From: Aquarana catesbeiana
Taxonomy: Eukaryota; Chordata; Amphibia; Anura; Ranidae
Assembly: GCF_042186555.1 (NCBI RefSeq)
Contig: NC_133332.1
Span: forward strand, 236,200,015 to 236,264,014
Length of the DNA: 64,000 nt
Direction of reading: 5' to 3'
Part shown: positions 44,890-56,207 of the stretch, piece after piece
Layout: each line of letters begins with the position of its first letter
How positions within the stretch are numbered: the stretch's first letter is position 1
Program-made: the position numbers and the translations under genes
Notes under the pieces: model-generated
Told to the model about the DNA's origin: nothing
What the model saw: the letters and a program-made list of their open reading frames with translations, nothing else
The model's database searches: none

Positions 44890-46190
44890 ATTCAGCCCCC
44901 CTGAGTCAATACTTTGTAGAACCACCTTTCACTGCAATTACAGCTCCAAGTCTTTTTGGGGATGTCTCTACCAGCTTTGCACATCTAGAGAGTGACATTT
45001 TTGCCCATTTTTGTTAGCAAAATAGCTCAAGTTCTGTCAGATTGGATAGAGAGCGTCTGTAAACAGCAATTTTCAAGTCTTGCCACAGATTCTCAATTGG
45101 ATTTAGGTCTGGACTTTGACTGGGCCATTCTAACACATGACTATGCTTTGATCTAAAGTCTAAACCATTCCATTGTAGCTTTGGCTGTATGTTTAGGGTT
45201 CTTGTCCTGCTGGAAGGCAAACCTCCGCCCCGTCTAAAGTCTTTTGCAAACTCTAAACAGGTTTTCTTCTAATGCCCTGTACACACGAGCGGACTTTGAC
45301 TGGACTGGTCCGACGGACCGAATCCGGCGGACAATCCGACTGTGTGTGGGCTTCATTAGACCTTCAGCGGACTGTTTCTGTCGAAAATTTGACAGACTTT
45401 AGATTTGGAACATGTTTCAAATCTTTACGTCGGAATTCCGCCGGACCCAGTTCCTATCGAAAAATCCGCTCGTCTGTATGCTAGTCCGACGGACGAAAAC
45501 CGACGCTAGGGCAACTATTGGCTACTGGCTATGAACTTCCTTATTTTAGTCCGGTCGTATGTCATCACGTATGAATCCGTCGGACTTTGGTGTGATCATG
45601 TGTAAGTCCGTTCGTTCGAAAGTCTGTCGGAAGTCTGTCAAAAGGCCGTTGAAAGTCTGTCGGAAAGACTGTCGGACCTTTGTTGCCGAAAAGTCCGCCC
45701 GTGTGTACAGGGCATAAGATTGCCCTGTATATGGCTCCATTCATCTTCCCATCAACTCTGCTAAAGAAAAGCATCCCCGCAACATGATGCTGCCACCACC
45801 ATGTTTCACGGTGGGGCTGGTGTGTTCAGGGTGATGTGCAGTGTTTGTTTTCCGCCACACGCAGCATTTTGGGCTCATCTGAGAAGAGCACCTTCTTCCA
45901 CATGTTTGCTGTGTCCCCCACATGGCTTACCACGTACCTCTTGGTTGCTTCTCTGATTAATGATAATTAATGATAATTCTTGCCCGGCCTGTCAGTTTAG
46001 GTGGACGGCCATGTCTTGGTAGGTTTGCAGTTGTGTTATATTCTTTCCATTTTCAGGTGATGAATTGAACAGTGCTCTGTGAGATGTTCAAAGCTTGGGA
46101 TATTTTTCTTTATAACCCCACTTTAAACTTCTCCACAACTTTATCCCCGACCTGTCTGGTGTGGTCCTTGGCCTTTATGATGCTCCTTCA
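44890..46190 (-). pseudogene. Tc1 transposase, family D, broken
   Basis: Third catalytic motif PSQSPDLNPIENLWQDLKIA lies at 45130-45070 (Glu in PIENLW). The glycine-rich box VKHGGGSIMLRGCF lies at 45830-45770. The first-Asp region is at 45885-45850 but damaged (MSPKCCVWR where WSDETK is expected). The second Asp lies near 45170-45215, where the sequence reads LPAGQEP instead of the QQDNDPKH box. The insertion of the MITE splits the core. Not functional. Confidence 0.82.
45273..45714. mobile_element. PIF/Harbinger-type MITE, family 'GTACACACG', copy 2
   Basis: TGCCCTGTACACACGAGCGG at the left and its reverse complement at the right (ending ..gtgtgtacagggca). TAA at 45270-45272 and again at 45715-45717 is a perfect 3-bp duplication; removing 442 bases plus one TAA restores the Tc1 sequence. 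It shares with copy 1 (10689) the phrases aacatgtttcaaatct, gctattggctactggctatg (one base different) and gaacttccttattttagtcc. Confidence 0.92.
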
Positions 46191-46634
46191 TGATGCTGTT
46201 TGTTCACTAAGGTTCTCTAACAAACCTCTGAGGGCTTCACAGAACCGCTGTATTTATACTGAGATACAATTACACACAGGCGGGCTCTATTTAATAATTA
46301 GGTGACTTCTGAAGGCATTTGGTTCCACTAGATTTTAGTTAGGGGTATCAGAGTAAAAGGGGGCTGAATACAAATGCACACCACACTTTTCAGATATTTG
46401 TTTTTTTTAGATTCCTACACTTTTCATCTGGCAAACTGTAGCTTGCTCACTGCACTGTATTTGTGTAGACGCACCCTAGGACAGAACCTTCCCTTCTCCT
46501 CTCTTCCATAATATAAGAGGCAGTCCTCACAGAGAGTTCGAAACAATGTAATGGATAACAATGCAGCACAAGCTGAAAGCACAGAAAGTGTCATCTCATG
46601 GAGTTCCGGGCCAAATAAGAGAAGTTCATTGTTA

Positions 46635-46975
46635 GACCCCTTTCACACGAGAGATCCGATCGGGTCTGGCTGTCTGTTTTTCAGCCAGACCCGATTGGAC
46701 CTTCCATTCTCCTCTATGGACATTGGGCAGTAGAATGTAAGAGGACTTGTGTCTAAGTTTATATCCGGCTACCCCCAGGTACGATCCAATCTGGAAAAAA
46801 AAAAAACACCACAGAAGGGGATCCATTCCCCTCCGTCTGATCGGATCATAGTTGGGTGTAAATGAACAGCCAGTCAGTTTAAATCCGGCTGCCCATGGAG
46901 CAGAGTGGGCTGTGTCCATAGACCTGTCATCCGGCTGCTCAGCAGGATCAGCGGATAGATCCCCTGCTGAGAAAA
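46635..46975. mobile_element. MITE fragment, 'GACCCCTTTCACACG' end
   Basis: Starts gacccctttcacacgagaga after TTA (46632-46634). Internal inverted repeats (gtctggctg..cagccagac and gatccgatcgg..). The right end with a matching inverse is missing. Confidence 0.6.
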
Positions 46976-47164
46976 AACAAGTTTACATACACTTTAAATA
47001 GATGAGCGTTAGTTTGTCATTTTCTTCAGACTGCAACAGCTATGAACACAATATAAAATGTGGTTTTACAAATGCTTTTTCACGATCTAAGGGAAACCCT
47101 GCCCGTGTTCAATAATCAAGTTGCAGAGCTTAAATCCCAACTCCTGGCAAATTAGAAATTATAT

Positions 47165-47463
47165 CTTGCAGTTGACTGCAAGGATTAACAGCTGGTTTTG
47201 TTTAGGGGAAAGGAGAAATCGTCTTCTTCCCCATGATCCAGCGGTGGACTGTCCCTTGGTGTCATCACACCCAGAGCAGGGCTATGGACCCTGGTTTCAT
47301 CTTGCCAATGTCAGGACCCTAGATCGGTGAAATGTGGGAAGATCAGGTAAGTACTTTTTTTTTTTTTGTTCCCCTAGACAAAAACTATAATTTAAACCTT
47401 GCAGTGCGAACACAGCCCCACTGCAAGGGATCATTTCTTTATATGCCTGGAGTTGGGCTTTAT
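47165..47463. repeat. Dispersed repeat, copy 2 (related to 15010-15352)
   Basis: See 15010-15352; here it ends atatgcctggagttgggctt next to TTA. Confidence 0.6.
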
Positions 47464-48043
47464 TGGTAGTATAGCCAATAGGAAAATGTATTTCACTTCA
47501 TTGGGCAGTAATGCGTCCAGTCAAGGAGGGATGTCAGTGTCTCATACACATAACAATTTTCCTTCTAAAGAGAACCTGACAGTTTCAAATGATCTGTCAC
47601 ATAGAAGTCTTATTGTGTTTCAAATGGGTGACTCTAGCTCTGTATGAGCTAGTTTAAAAAAGCCATTAGGTTTACTAGACACAAATTGGCTAACAGGTAA
47701 AGCAAGCTTAGAGCAGAGTAATTATTCATTTCACACCTCACATTAATCAGTGAGCACAGCCATGCAGTAGCTTTGTCAGCAGCTATTTGTGGCCTAAAGT
47801 CTATGCCAAGATGGTTTCATGAGCATTGTGGCCATTTCACTCTGCAGAGTGATACGTGGATCACTAAGGCACAATCAGAAAGAAGAGTCTGCATGTGTAA
47901 TGAACAAATATGGCTGCCTCCATGTTTATAATATAATCAGAAACTATATATAGAAAAAAATAAATCTTGCATCTGTATTGCACAGACAGACATTACATTT
48001 ACCTCAAACAAAAACACAGTCAGCTGGAGGCACAAAGCGGGCC
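47464..48043. other. Stretch without a recognised element, possibly single-copy
   Basis: No terminal repeats, no long frame. Of all gaps in the window this one shows least sign of repeats. Confidence 0.35.
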
Positions 48044-48207
48044 ATCATAAATAGAGGTCGACCGATATGGGTTTTTCTCTGGCCGATGCCGATATTTAGA
48101 AATCGCGGTGGCCGATGGCCGATATATGATGACGATTTTTTTGGGCCAATATATTAGGCCAATTTTTTTTTTTTTTTTTCCCTTCATCTCATAAAATCTA
48201 ACAGTTA

Positions 48208-48616
48208 GACCCCTTTCACACTGGGGTGTTTTTCAGGCGCTTTTGGGCTAAAAATAGCGCCTGTAAAGTGCCTGTAAAACGGCTCCCCTGCAGTCTCAGT
48301 GTGATATCCCGAGTGCTTTCACACTGAGGCGATGCGCTGGCAGGATGTTAAAAAAAAAGTCCTGCAAGCAGCATCTTTGGAGCGGTGTATACCACCACTC
48401 CTGCCCATTGAAATGAATGCGCACCGCTGCCGAAGCGCCTGCAAAGTGTTTCAGCAGCAGCGCTTCAGGGGCGCATTTAACCCCTTCCTCGGCCGCTAGC
48501 TGGGTTATAAGCGCCCCGTTAGCAGCCGAATAGCGCCGCTAAAATGACGGTAAAGCGCCGCTAAAACTAACAGCGTTTTACCGTCAATGCCTGCCCGCTC
48601 CAGTGTGAAAGCAGCC
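48208..48616. mobile_element. 'GACCCCTTTCACACTGGGG' MITE, intact copy
   Basis: Starts gacccctttcacactggggt after TTA (48205-48207) and ends ccagtgtgaaagcagcc before TTA (48617-48619). 3-bp TTA duplication fits PIF/Harbinger. It reads through the site where the 39325 solo LTR inserted in its relative. Confidence 0.85.
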
Positions 48617-48619
48617 TTA

Positions 48620-49452
48620 AAGTGGAGTTCCACCCACTTTTACAACTCTTCAGCATCCCTCACTAAACTGTGCACTGTAAACGAATTGGATATTTTTTTT
48701 CTCAGCACCTACTGTATATCTGCTGTATTCATTTTTCACTTCCTCCTCCCTGGCCCATCGCATCATTTCCTGTTTGCAATGCCTTCTGGGAAGGGGCGGC
48801 AACTTCCTCTGAAACTGCTGTTGCTATGGAAACCTGACCTGAAACCTATTACACTGTTTTTGCTGCACTGACCATGTGCGAGATCTGCAAGGATGAGATC
48901 CAGGAAGAAATACAGTCTGGCTTCAGATGCCCAGACTTAAGATGGCCACGGCCTGCTGTAAGTTTATAAAATAACAAACTACTGCTATAAACAAAACAGA
49001 CCTTAGTTTACAGACTAACTTTACTAGAATACATTAAGCTCGTGTATTATAGGGGTAATTTTTTTTTTTTACATTTAAACATTTATTAAACAAAACAAAC
49101 CTCCAATCAGTTCACTTGTATGTATAATTTAGATTAAAAAAAAATAACTATATCTTAAATATTAAATTCACAAAAACAGGTAATCAAAACTTTTGGATAA
49201 AAAAATGGGCTAACTTTACTGCTTATTTTTTTTTTTTTTTATTTCATTAGCGTTTTTGTTTTTTTTTAAATTGCGTTTGAAAGACCGCTGCGCAAATACC
49301 GTGTGACATAAAATACTGCAACAACCGCTATTTTATTCCCTAGGGTCTCTGCTAAAAAAATATATATAATGTTTGGGGGTTCCAAGTGATTTTCTAGCAG
49401 AAAATACAGGAATTTTACTTGTAAGCAAAAAGTGTCAGAAAAAATTTAGTCT
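48620..49452. repeat. Interspersed repeat beginning 'AAAGTGGAGTTCCACCC'
   Basis: The stretch begins agtggagttccacccacttt after TTAA. I do not find its other end. It continues with AT-rich sequence and runs of A and T up to 49452. No gene. Confidence 0.4.
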
Positions 49453-49904
49453 TTAACCACTTGAGCCCCAGAAAATTATGCTGCCTAAGGACCAGAGGTC
49501 TTTTTCCAATTTGGCACTGCGTCGCTTTAACTGCTAATTGCACGGTCATGCAATGCTGTACCCAAACGAAATTTGCGTCCTTTTCTTCCCACAAATAGAG
49601 CTTTCTTTTGATGGTATTTGATCACCTCTGCAGTTTTTATTTTTTGCGCTATAAACGGAAAAAGACCGAAAATTTTGAAAAAAAATGAAATTTTCTACTT
49701 TTTGTTATAAAAAAAATCCAATAAACTAAATTTTAGTCATACATTTAGGCCAAAATGTATTCGGCCACATGTCTTTGGTAAAAAAAAGTCAATAAGCATA
49801 TATTTATTGGTTTGCGCAAAAGTTATAGCATCTACAAACTAGGGTACATTTTCTGTAATTTACACAGCTTTTAGTTTATGACTGCCTATGTAATTTCTTG
49901 AGGT

Positions 49905-50985
49905 GCTAAAATGGCAGGGCAGTACAAAACCCCCCCAAATGACCCCATTTTGGAAAGTAGACACCCCAAGGAAATTGCTGAGAGGCATGTTGAACCCATT
50001 GAATATTTATTTTTTTTGTCCCAAGTGATTGAATAATGACAAAAAAAAAAAAAATATAAATCAATATTTACAAAAAGTTGTCACTAAATGATATATTGCT
50101 CACACAGGCCATGGGCCTATGTGGAATTGCACCCCAAAATACATTCAGTTGCTTCTCCTGAGTATGGGGATACCACATGTGTGGGACTTTTTGGGAGCCT
50201 AGCCGCGTACAGGGCCCCGAAAACCAAGCACCGCCTTCAGGATTTCTAAGGGTGAAAATTTTTGATTTCACTCTTCACTGCCTATCACAGTTTCGGAGGC
50301 CATGGAATGCCCAGGTGGCACAACCCCCCCCAAATGACCCCATTTTGGAAAGTAGACACCCCAAGCTATTTGCTGAGAGGCATGGTGAGTATTTTGCAGC
50401 TCTCATTTGTTTTTGAAAATGAAGAAAGACAAGAAAAAACTTTTTTTTTTTTCTTTTTTCAATTTTCAAAACTTTGTGACAAAAAGTGAGGTCTGCAAAA
50501 TACTCACTATACCTCTCAGCAAATAGCTTTGGGTGTCTACTTTCCAAAATGGGGTCATTTGGGGGGGTTTTGTGCCACCTGGGCTTTCCATGGCCTCCGA
50601 AACTGTGATAGGCAGTGAAGAGTGAAATCAAAAATTCACGCCCTTAGAAAGCCTGAAGGCGGTGCTTGGTTTTCGGGGTCCCGTACGCGGCTAGGCTCCC
50701 AAAAAGTCTCACACATGTGGTATCACCGTACTCAGGAGAAGCAGCAGAATTTATTTTGGGGTGTAATTTCACATATTCCCATGGCATGTTTGAGCAATAT
50801 ATCATTTAGTGACAACTTTGTGCAAAAAAAAAAAAAAAAAAAAAATTTGTCTCTTTCCCGCAACTTGTGTCGCAATATAAAATATTCCATAGACTCGACA
50901 TGCCTCTCAGCAAATAGCTTGGGGTGTCTACTTTCCAAAATGGGGTAATTTGGGGGGGTTTTGAACTGTCCTGGCATTTTATGCA
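49905..50985. repeat. Large inverted repeat (arms about 490 bp)
   Basis: The left arm (about 49905-50400) includes ccccattttggaaagtagac and cgtacagggccccgaaaacc; the right arm (about 50494-50985) carries their reverse complements gtctactttccaaaatgggg and ggttttcggggtcccgtacg. The spacer is about 93 bases with T runs. The arms could form a very long hairpin. Confidence 0.9.
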
Positions 50986-52549
50986 CAACATTTAGAAGCT
51001 TATGTCACACATCACCCACTCTTCTAACCACTTGAAGACAAAGCCCTTTCTGACACTCATTGTTTACATGAAAAAGTTATTTTTTTTTTGCAAAAAAATT
51101 ACTTTGAACCCCCAAACATTATATATTTTTTTAAAGCAAATGCCCTACAGATTAAAATGGTGGGTGTTTCATTTTTTTTTTCACACAGTATTTGCGCAGC
51201 GATTTTTCAAACGCATTTTTTGGGGAAAAAACACACTTTTTTAAATTTTAATGCACTAAAACACACTATATTGCCCAAATGTTTGATGAAATAAAAAAGA
51301 TGATCTTAGGCCGAGTACATGGATACCAAACATGACATGCTTTAAAATTGCGCACAAACGTGCAGTGGCAACAAAATAAGTGCATTTTTAAAAGCCTTTA
51401 AAAGCCTTTACAGGTTACCACTTTAGATTTACAGAGGAGGTCTACTGCAAAAATTACTGCCCTCGATCTGACCTTCGCGGCGATACCTCACATGCATGGT
51501 GCAATTGCTGTTTACGTTTGACGACAGACCGCCGTTTGCGTTCGCCTTAGCGCGAGAGCAGGGGGCGACAGGGGTGCTTTTTTTTTTTTTTTTTTTTTTC
51601 TTTACTATTTTTTTGCTTTTTTATCTTATTTTTAAACTGTTCCTTTCATTTTTTTTTTTTTTAATCATTTTTATTGTTATCTCGGGGAATGTAAATATCC
51701 CCTATGATAGCAATAGGTAGTGACAGGTACTCTTTTTTGAAAAAATTGGGGTCTATTAGACCCTAGATCTCTCCTCTGCCCTCAAAGCATCTGACCACAC
51801 CAAGATCGGTGTGATAAAATGCTTCCCCAATGGCGCTATTTACATCCGGCGAAATCTAAGTCATAAAATGCTCGTAGCTTCCGGTTTCTTAGGCCATAGA
51901 GATGTTTGGAGCCACTCTGGTCTCTGATCAGCTCTATGGTCAGCTGGCTGAATCACCGGCTGCATTCTCAGGTTCCCTGTTGAGACAGGAGAGCCAGAGA
52001 AAAACACGGAAGACGGTGGGGGGGGGGGGCATTCCCTCCCACGGCTTGTAAAAGCAGTCTAGAGGCTAATTAGCCACTAGGATTGCTTTTACATGAAAGC
52101 CGACCGCTGACTGAAAAGAATGATACCAAGATGATACCTAAACCTGCAGGCATCATTCTGGTATAACCATTCAAAGTCGTGAATGGCGTACCTGAAGACA
52201 AAAAAATGGTTAACAATAAAGCACAGTAAACGGTAAAGTATAAAAAATTGCATACCTGAAAAGCAAACATGATAAAACATAATAACAATAAAACATTGCA
52301 GAATAGAATACAGTAAAAAAGAGCAGAACAAGAGAGAGAGAATAGAGAGAGAGAGAGAGAACAATAAAATGACAACTATTTTTTTTTATTTTATATATTT
52401 TTTTTTTTTTTTTTACACTTTTTTTGTAACTAACTTTTATAACGGTAACCGGTTCCAGGTTCGGGTCTCTCAAAATGCGATGGCATCTTGGGAGACCCTG
52501 TGAAAGTGTGCCTAGTCTGTGCAATGCTGTACCCTACGCTAATACTCAA

Positions 52550-52930
52550 CTAATGAATGGTAGCGTTCAAAACATTCACCAATGCAAAGACCAGGATTAT
52601 CAGGACAGGAGGGACAATAATAGCAGGTGTCACGCCTATATCCGCGCTTGCTGCAGACACGACATCTTTTTTGGGGGTTCGTTGGGTAGGGGTACTCGGG
52701 AGGACATAAAGAAAATGCCTCTCATGCAGCCGACTGCATTTGGTTGGGGATGTGAATGGGGGAAGTACGGGCGCTGCAGAAGTGGTGGGTTCCCAATTAG
52801 GATTGGCGAATGCAGCAGGAAGGGCACTATGGGCACGACGGGCCTGTGTTTGTCTTCTTGGTGGCAGCGGGACACTACTTGTGCTTGCCACCTCACCAGC
52901 TTGAACTGCACTTATGGGACTCGCCACATC
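52550..52930 (-). pseudogene. PiggyBac transposase, C-terminal cysteine-rich domain
   Basis: Two minus-strand frames together give the end of a piggyBac transposase. The first (52927 down to about 52675) is a Pro/Ala-rich linker ending SRLHERHFLYVLPSTPTQRT. Then, after a one-base loss in an A run (six A where seven would keep the frame), the second frame reads RCRVCSKRG, CYYCPSCPDNPGLC and ECFERYH: the CxxC...CxxC zinc-binding domain that ends piggyBac transposases and binds the terminal repeats. The DDD catalytic domain (about 400 residues) is absent, so the copy is dead. It gives family identity to the TTAA-flanked CCACTT-ended elements of this window. Confidence 0.85.
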
Positions 52931-52984
52931 ACCAAGTGTTACTGCAGTGCTGGTTTGACTACGACCGGGGTGTACTAGGCTGCT

Positions 52985-53693
52985 GGTGCTTGACAGTTCA
53001 ATAAAAAGCTACCAAAAAAACTGTTAGCGATCGCAGGGATCAGGCCTGACTCTGCGAACGCTGCAGTTATGCGTTAAGTGTTTTGTAAGTGACAGTGATC
53101 GATCGATACTGCACTTGGGTGGGCTGGGCCGGGCGGAGGGGCAAAATGCAGGTGCTAGCAGGTATCTGGGCTGATCCCGCTAACACTGCGTTTTTGGGAA
53201 CCCTAAACTGCTGGGGACGCTAGTATAGATCTGATCGGATCAGATATTGATCCGATCAGATACTATACCACTAAGGGAGTTGTACGGTGCGTGCGTGGGT
53301 GTTAGCGGTACTGGCGCTAATCTGACGCTGCCTGGGGCTGGTGCTTGCCAGTTCACCAAAATGCTACCAAAAAAACTGTTAGCGATCGCAGGGATCAGGC
53401 CTGACTCTGCGAAAGCTGCAGTTATGCGTTTAGTGTTTTGTAAGTGACAGTGATCGATCGATACTGCATTTGGGTGGGCCGGGCGGAGGGGCAAAACGCA
53501 AGTGCTAGCAGGTATCTGGGCTGATCCCGCTAACACTGTGTTTTTGGGAACCCTAAACTGCTGGGGACGCTAGTATAGATCTGATCGGATCAGATATTGA
53601 TCCGATCAGATACTATACCACTAAGGGAGGCGTATGCTGCGTGCGTGGGTGTTAGCAGTACTGGCGCTAATCTGACGCTGCCTGGGGCGACGC
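52985..53693. repeat. Tandem duplication of a 354-bp unit with palindromes
   Basis: Unit 1 (52987-53340) and unit 2 (53341-53693) are nearly identical; both contain gttagcgatcgcagggatca and the palindrome tctgatcggatca/tgatccgatcaga (53228-53260 and 53582-53614). Differences are few (for example cttgggtgggctgggccggg against tttgggtgggccggg). Confidence 0.9.
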
Positions 53694-53699
53694 ATATCA

Positions 53700-54558
53700 C
53701 CGCCGGGCGATCAGGGGGCTAAACCTTTATTCGGTAATAAACGGCGGGTGCCCTGACACTATAAAAAATAAACGAACTAACCAGCGTCACCCGTAACAGT
53801 TATACGGTGATCAGTGGTGAAAGGGTTAACTAGGGGGCAATCAAGGGGTTAAAACATTTATTAGATAGTATATGGGGGTCCCTGACGCTATAAAACGCTG
53901 ACGGCGAACCTAAATATTTACCTCACTAACTAGCGTCACCAGCGACACTAATACAGCGATCAGAAAAATGATCGCTTAGCGACACTGGTGACAGGGGGTG
54001 ATCAAGGGGTTAAAACTTTATTAGGGGGGGTTAGGGGGGTATCCTAGACCTACAGGGGGGTAATACTCACTGTCCCAACACTGTAACTGTCACAAACTGA
54101 CACCAATGCAGTAATCAGAAAAAAAAAAAAAAACTGCTGGTGTCAGTTTGTGACAGGGGGGGGGGGGTGAAATCGGGGTGTTTAGTGTGCCTGGCATGTT
54201 CTACTGTGTGTGTAGTGTGTTGTGCACTCACATACCTGTCTTCTCTCCTCGGGCCGGAACGGAAATTACCGGGCCGAGGAGAGATGACATCATTTCCTTT
54301 GCTGCTGTTTAGCATACAGCAGCAAAGGAATGTTCTCATTGGCCGGCGGCGATCGCGAGGGGGGGGGCCATGAACGGATGGCCTCCCCCTCACCTCCGAT
54401 CGCCGGGGGACAAAAGACGACCGCCTCGGGCACCGGGGGGGGGGGGGGGGTCCGATCGGACCCCCCACCCGCGGAAGGCAAATCACGTATATGTACGTGA
54501 TTTTGCCTGTCCGTGCCACCTTGCCGACGTAAATCGGCGTGAGGCGGTCGTCAAGTGG
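53700..54558. other. Right part of the piggyBac-type element with G-rich runs
   Basis: Contains short repeats of gcgtcacc(a/g)g and gatca(a)ggggtta, poly-G runs at 54156-54167 and 54433-54450, and an inverted repeat around 54300 (tttgctgctgttt..agcagcaaag). No gene. Confidence 0.6.
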
Positions 54559-54871
54559 TTAAATGGTTAAACTGAGAACTCCTCCACACAGAGTTCAGTC
54601 TAAAAGAACCTGAAGAGATCCAATGCATCTTATCAGATTTGGCAGGCTGCCCAGAGGAGGTGAGAAGTCTTTCCACAGATAACTCAGGCAACTTGCATTG
54701 ACTTCTATTACAGAAGTCATTTGCAAGTCCTGCTGAAGTTATAATCGTCTTTTTTATCAGCACAATCGGCCCATGCCGATTAAGTAAAAAAAAAAGCCAA
54801 ATATCGGCCGGCCGATATATCGGTCGACCTCTAATCATAAACCCAATAAACCCATCTTGGATGACCCTTAA

Positions 54872-55501
54872 AGAGGATGTAAACCCGAATTTTTTTTTGA
54901 TGTCATAATGTAGAGTATACGATTTCCTATCATTTGAGCCCAGTCTTGCCACACAGAGTTAACCCATCTCTGAGCAATCCTCTTTTAATGTTCAGTGAGA
55001 TAAATCTTGACAAACAGAGAAAAACTTTGTCAAATCCTCCCCCTTGCTGTGAGTGACAGGTGATTTACATATCTCGTGCCCTAGCCTAAGACATGCATTA
55101 TTTTTTAATTCCCACCCCCACTCCTTTCTTCTGCTGCTCTGCCAGGATTGGATGTTCCACACCTCAGCATAATTGGGCATGCCAAAGTCATGTGGTTACT
55201 TTCCTGTCTTTTCACTGGATGTTAGAGATCACAGCAGAAGTTCAGTGTTAGAAATACACAGGAGAAAATGCATATTGACAAGGGGAGTGTAGAGGTGGGC
55301 GGGGAGTCTACTGACATCACGACTCCACCCACCGAGCTCCAGACAACAGACCCGCCCACAGAATCTGCAGTTTTTCGGGTCTAATAACAGACAGAGGGGA
55401 GATATTTGACAGGTAAAGATACATGCAGGAGGCATGTATATCCTTATAGATAACCCCTATGGCAGTAGTTTAGAAAGGATGACATTGGGTTTACATCCAC
55501 T
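54872..55501. mobile_element. TTAA-flanked MITE, 'AGAGGATGTAAACCC' ends
   Basis: After TTAA (54868-54871) it starts agaggatgtaaacccgaatt and it ends gggtttacatccact before TTAA (55502-55505). About 15-bp inverted ends. No coding capacity. Confidence 0.85.
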
Positions 55502-55505
55502 TTAA

Positions 55506-55927
55506 GCCAGAGCTGATAGTAGTCATAAACTTCCATTAAGGTTTCTATTGCAATTACCGGTATAGTGTAAAATATCTTGTCTTGTATGTGACTCCACAAC
55601 ATCTGGTTTTTGAACTACACAGAGCTTCAAGTTTCAAACAATATGCATAATAAGTGCTATGGGGTCAAATTGGATTCATAAAATATGGCTACACTAACGT
55701 ATAAGCAAAAAACAAGGAGATAACAAACATGCATATAATCTACAACAGGCAAACTGGTCACATTAAATCTCTTTATATGATATATATCATCTGATTTATA
55801 TCATGTTTGGACTTTATCAATTCTTCATTTTATTCTGTTCAGCAATATGTTGGTTGCTGAATTATAAAACTGTGTCACCTGGAAAAACAGTTTGAGGAAC
55901 TGACATTAAAAGGAATGTCTGCTTAAT
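55506..55927. other. Stretch without a recognised gene
   Basis: AT-rich, nothing recognised. Confidence 0.3.
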
Positions 55928-56205
55928 GCCCCGTACACACGATCTGAAAATCGGACGACAGATCATCTGACTTTTTTCACCTACTAGTCACAAGAGAGAA
56001 AGAGAAAGAGAGGACTGTGTGTAAATGGACATGCAGAGCCGCGGCTCAGGAGAGAGCTTGCTTGGGTTCCCCCATTGCGAGCTTCTTGCTCTGGGGGAAA
56101 TTGGCAGGAGAGAGGGGCCAGGAGCGCTGGTGGGGGACCTGAGGAGGAGGATCGGGGCTGCTTTGTGAACATGTTTGTTAAACACAAAATTTACTTTAAT
56201 ATCAC
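55928..56205. repeat. Fragment of 'GTACACACG' MITE followed by GC-rich dispersed repeat
   Basis: ttaatgccccgtacacacga (55924-55943) is the left end of the Harbinger-type MITE family, cut after about 50 bases. The GC-rich part (56030-56200) matches 38840-38990. Confidence 0.5.
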
Positions 56206-56207
56206 TT

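Larger units (their letters stand above)
44840..46440 (-). mobile_element. Tc1/mariner element, family D, interrupted by a MITE
   Basis: The minus-strand transposase remnant runs from about 46190 to 44890. The outer ends are not clear: I cannot find a matching pair of terminal repeats, so the boundaries are approximate. A Harbinger-type MITE (45273-45714) sits within the coding region. Several frameshifts and a short duplicated tgataattaa unit (45957-45979) add to the damage. Confidence 0.8.
49457..54558 (-). mobile_element. PiggyBac-type element, 5.1 kb, with transposase remnant
   Basis: Flanked by TTAA at 49453-49456 and 54559-54562. Ends CCACTTGAGCCCC and ..CGTCAAGTGG are inverted. At 51026 a second left-type end (aaccacttgaagac) appears inside, so two related elements seem joined or nested. 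It contains a 490-bp-arm inverted repeat, a GA-rich microsatellite (52325-52363), a 354-bp tandem duplication and, on the minus strand, the C-terminal zinc-finger part of a piggyBac transposase. The transposase catalytic domain is missing. Confidence 0.8.
48052..54833. mobile_element. hAT-like element containing two nested elements
   Basis: Ends TAGAGGTCGACCGATATGGG (48052) and the inverse tatatcggtcgacctcta (ending 54833). The 8-bp direct repeat ATCATAAA at 48044-48051 and 54834-54841 is perfect; 8-bp duplications and TAGNG-type ends fit the hAT superfamily. The element's own sequence is small (48052-48204 and about 54563-54833); the rest is a Harbinger-type MITE and a piggyBac-type element. 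No hAT transposase. Confidence 0.8.

Noticed and set aside
52475..52978. 167-aa plus-strand frame in the piggyBac-type element with several Cys.
   Set aside because: It is antisense to the piggyBac cysteine-rich domain, which reads correctly on the minus strand.
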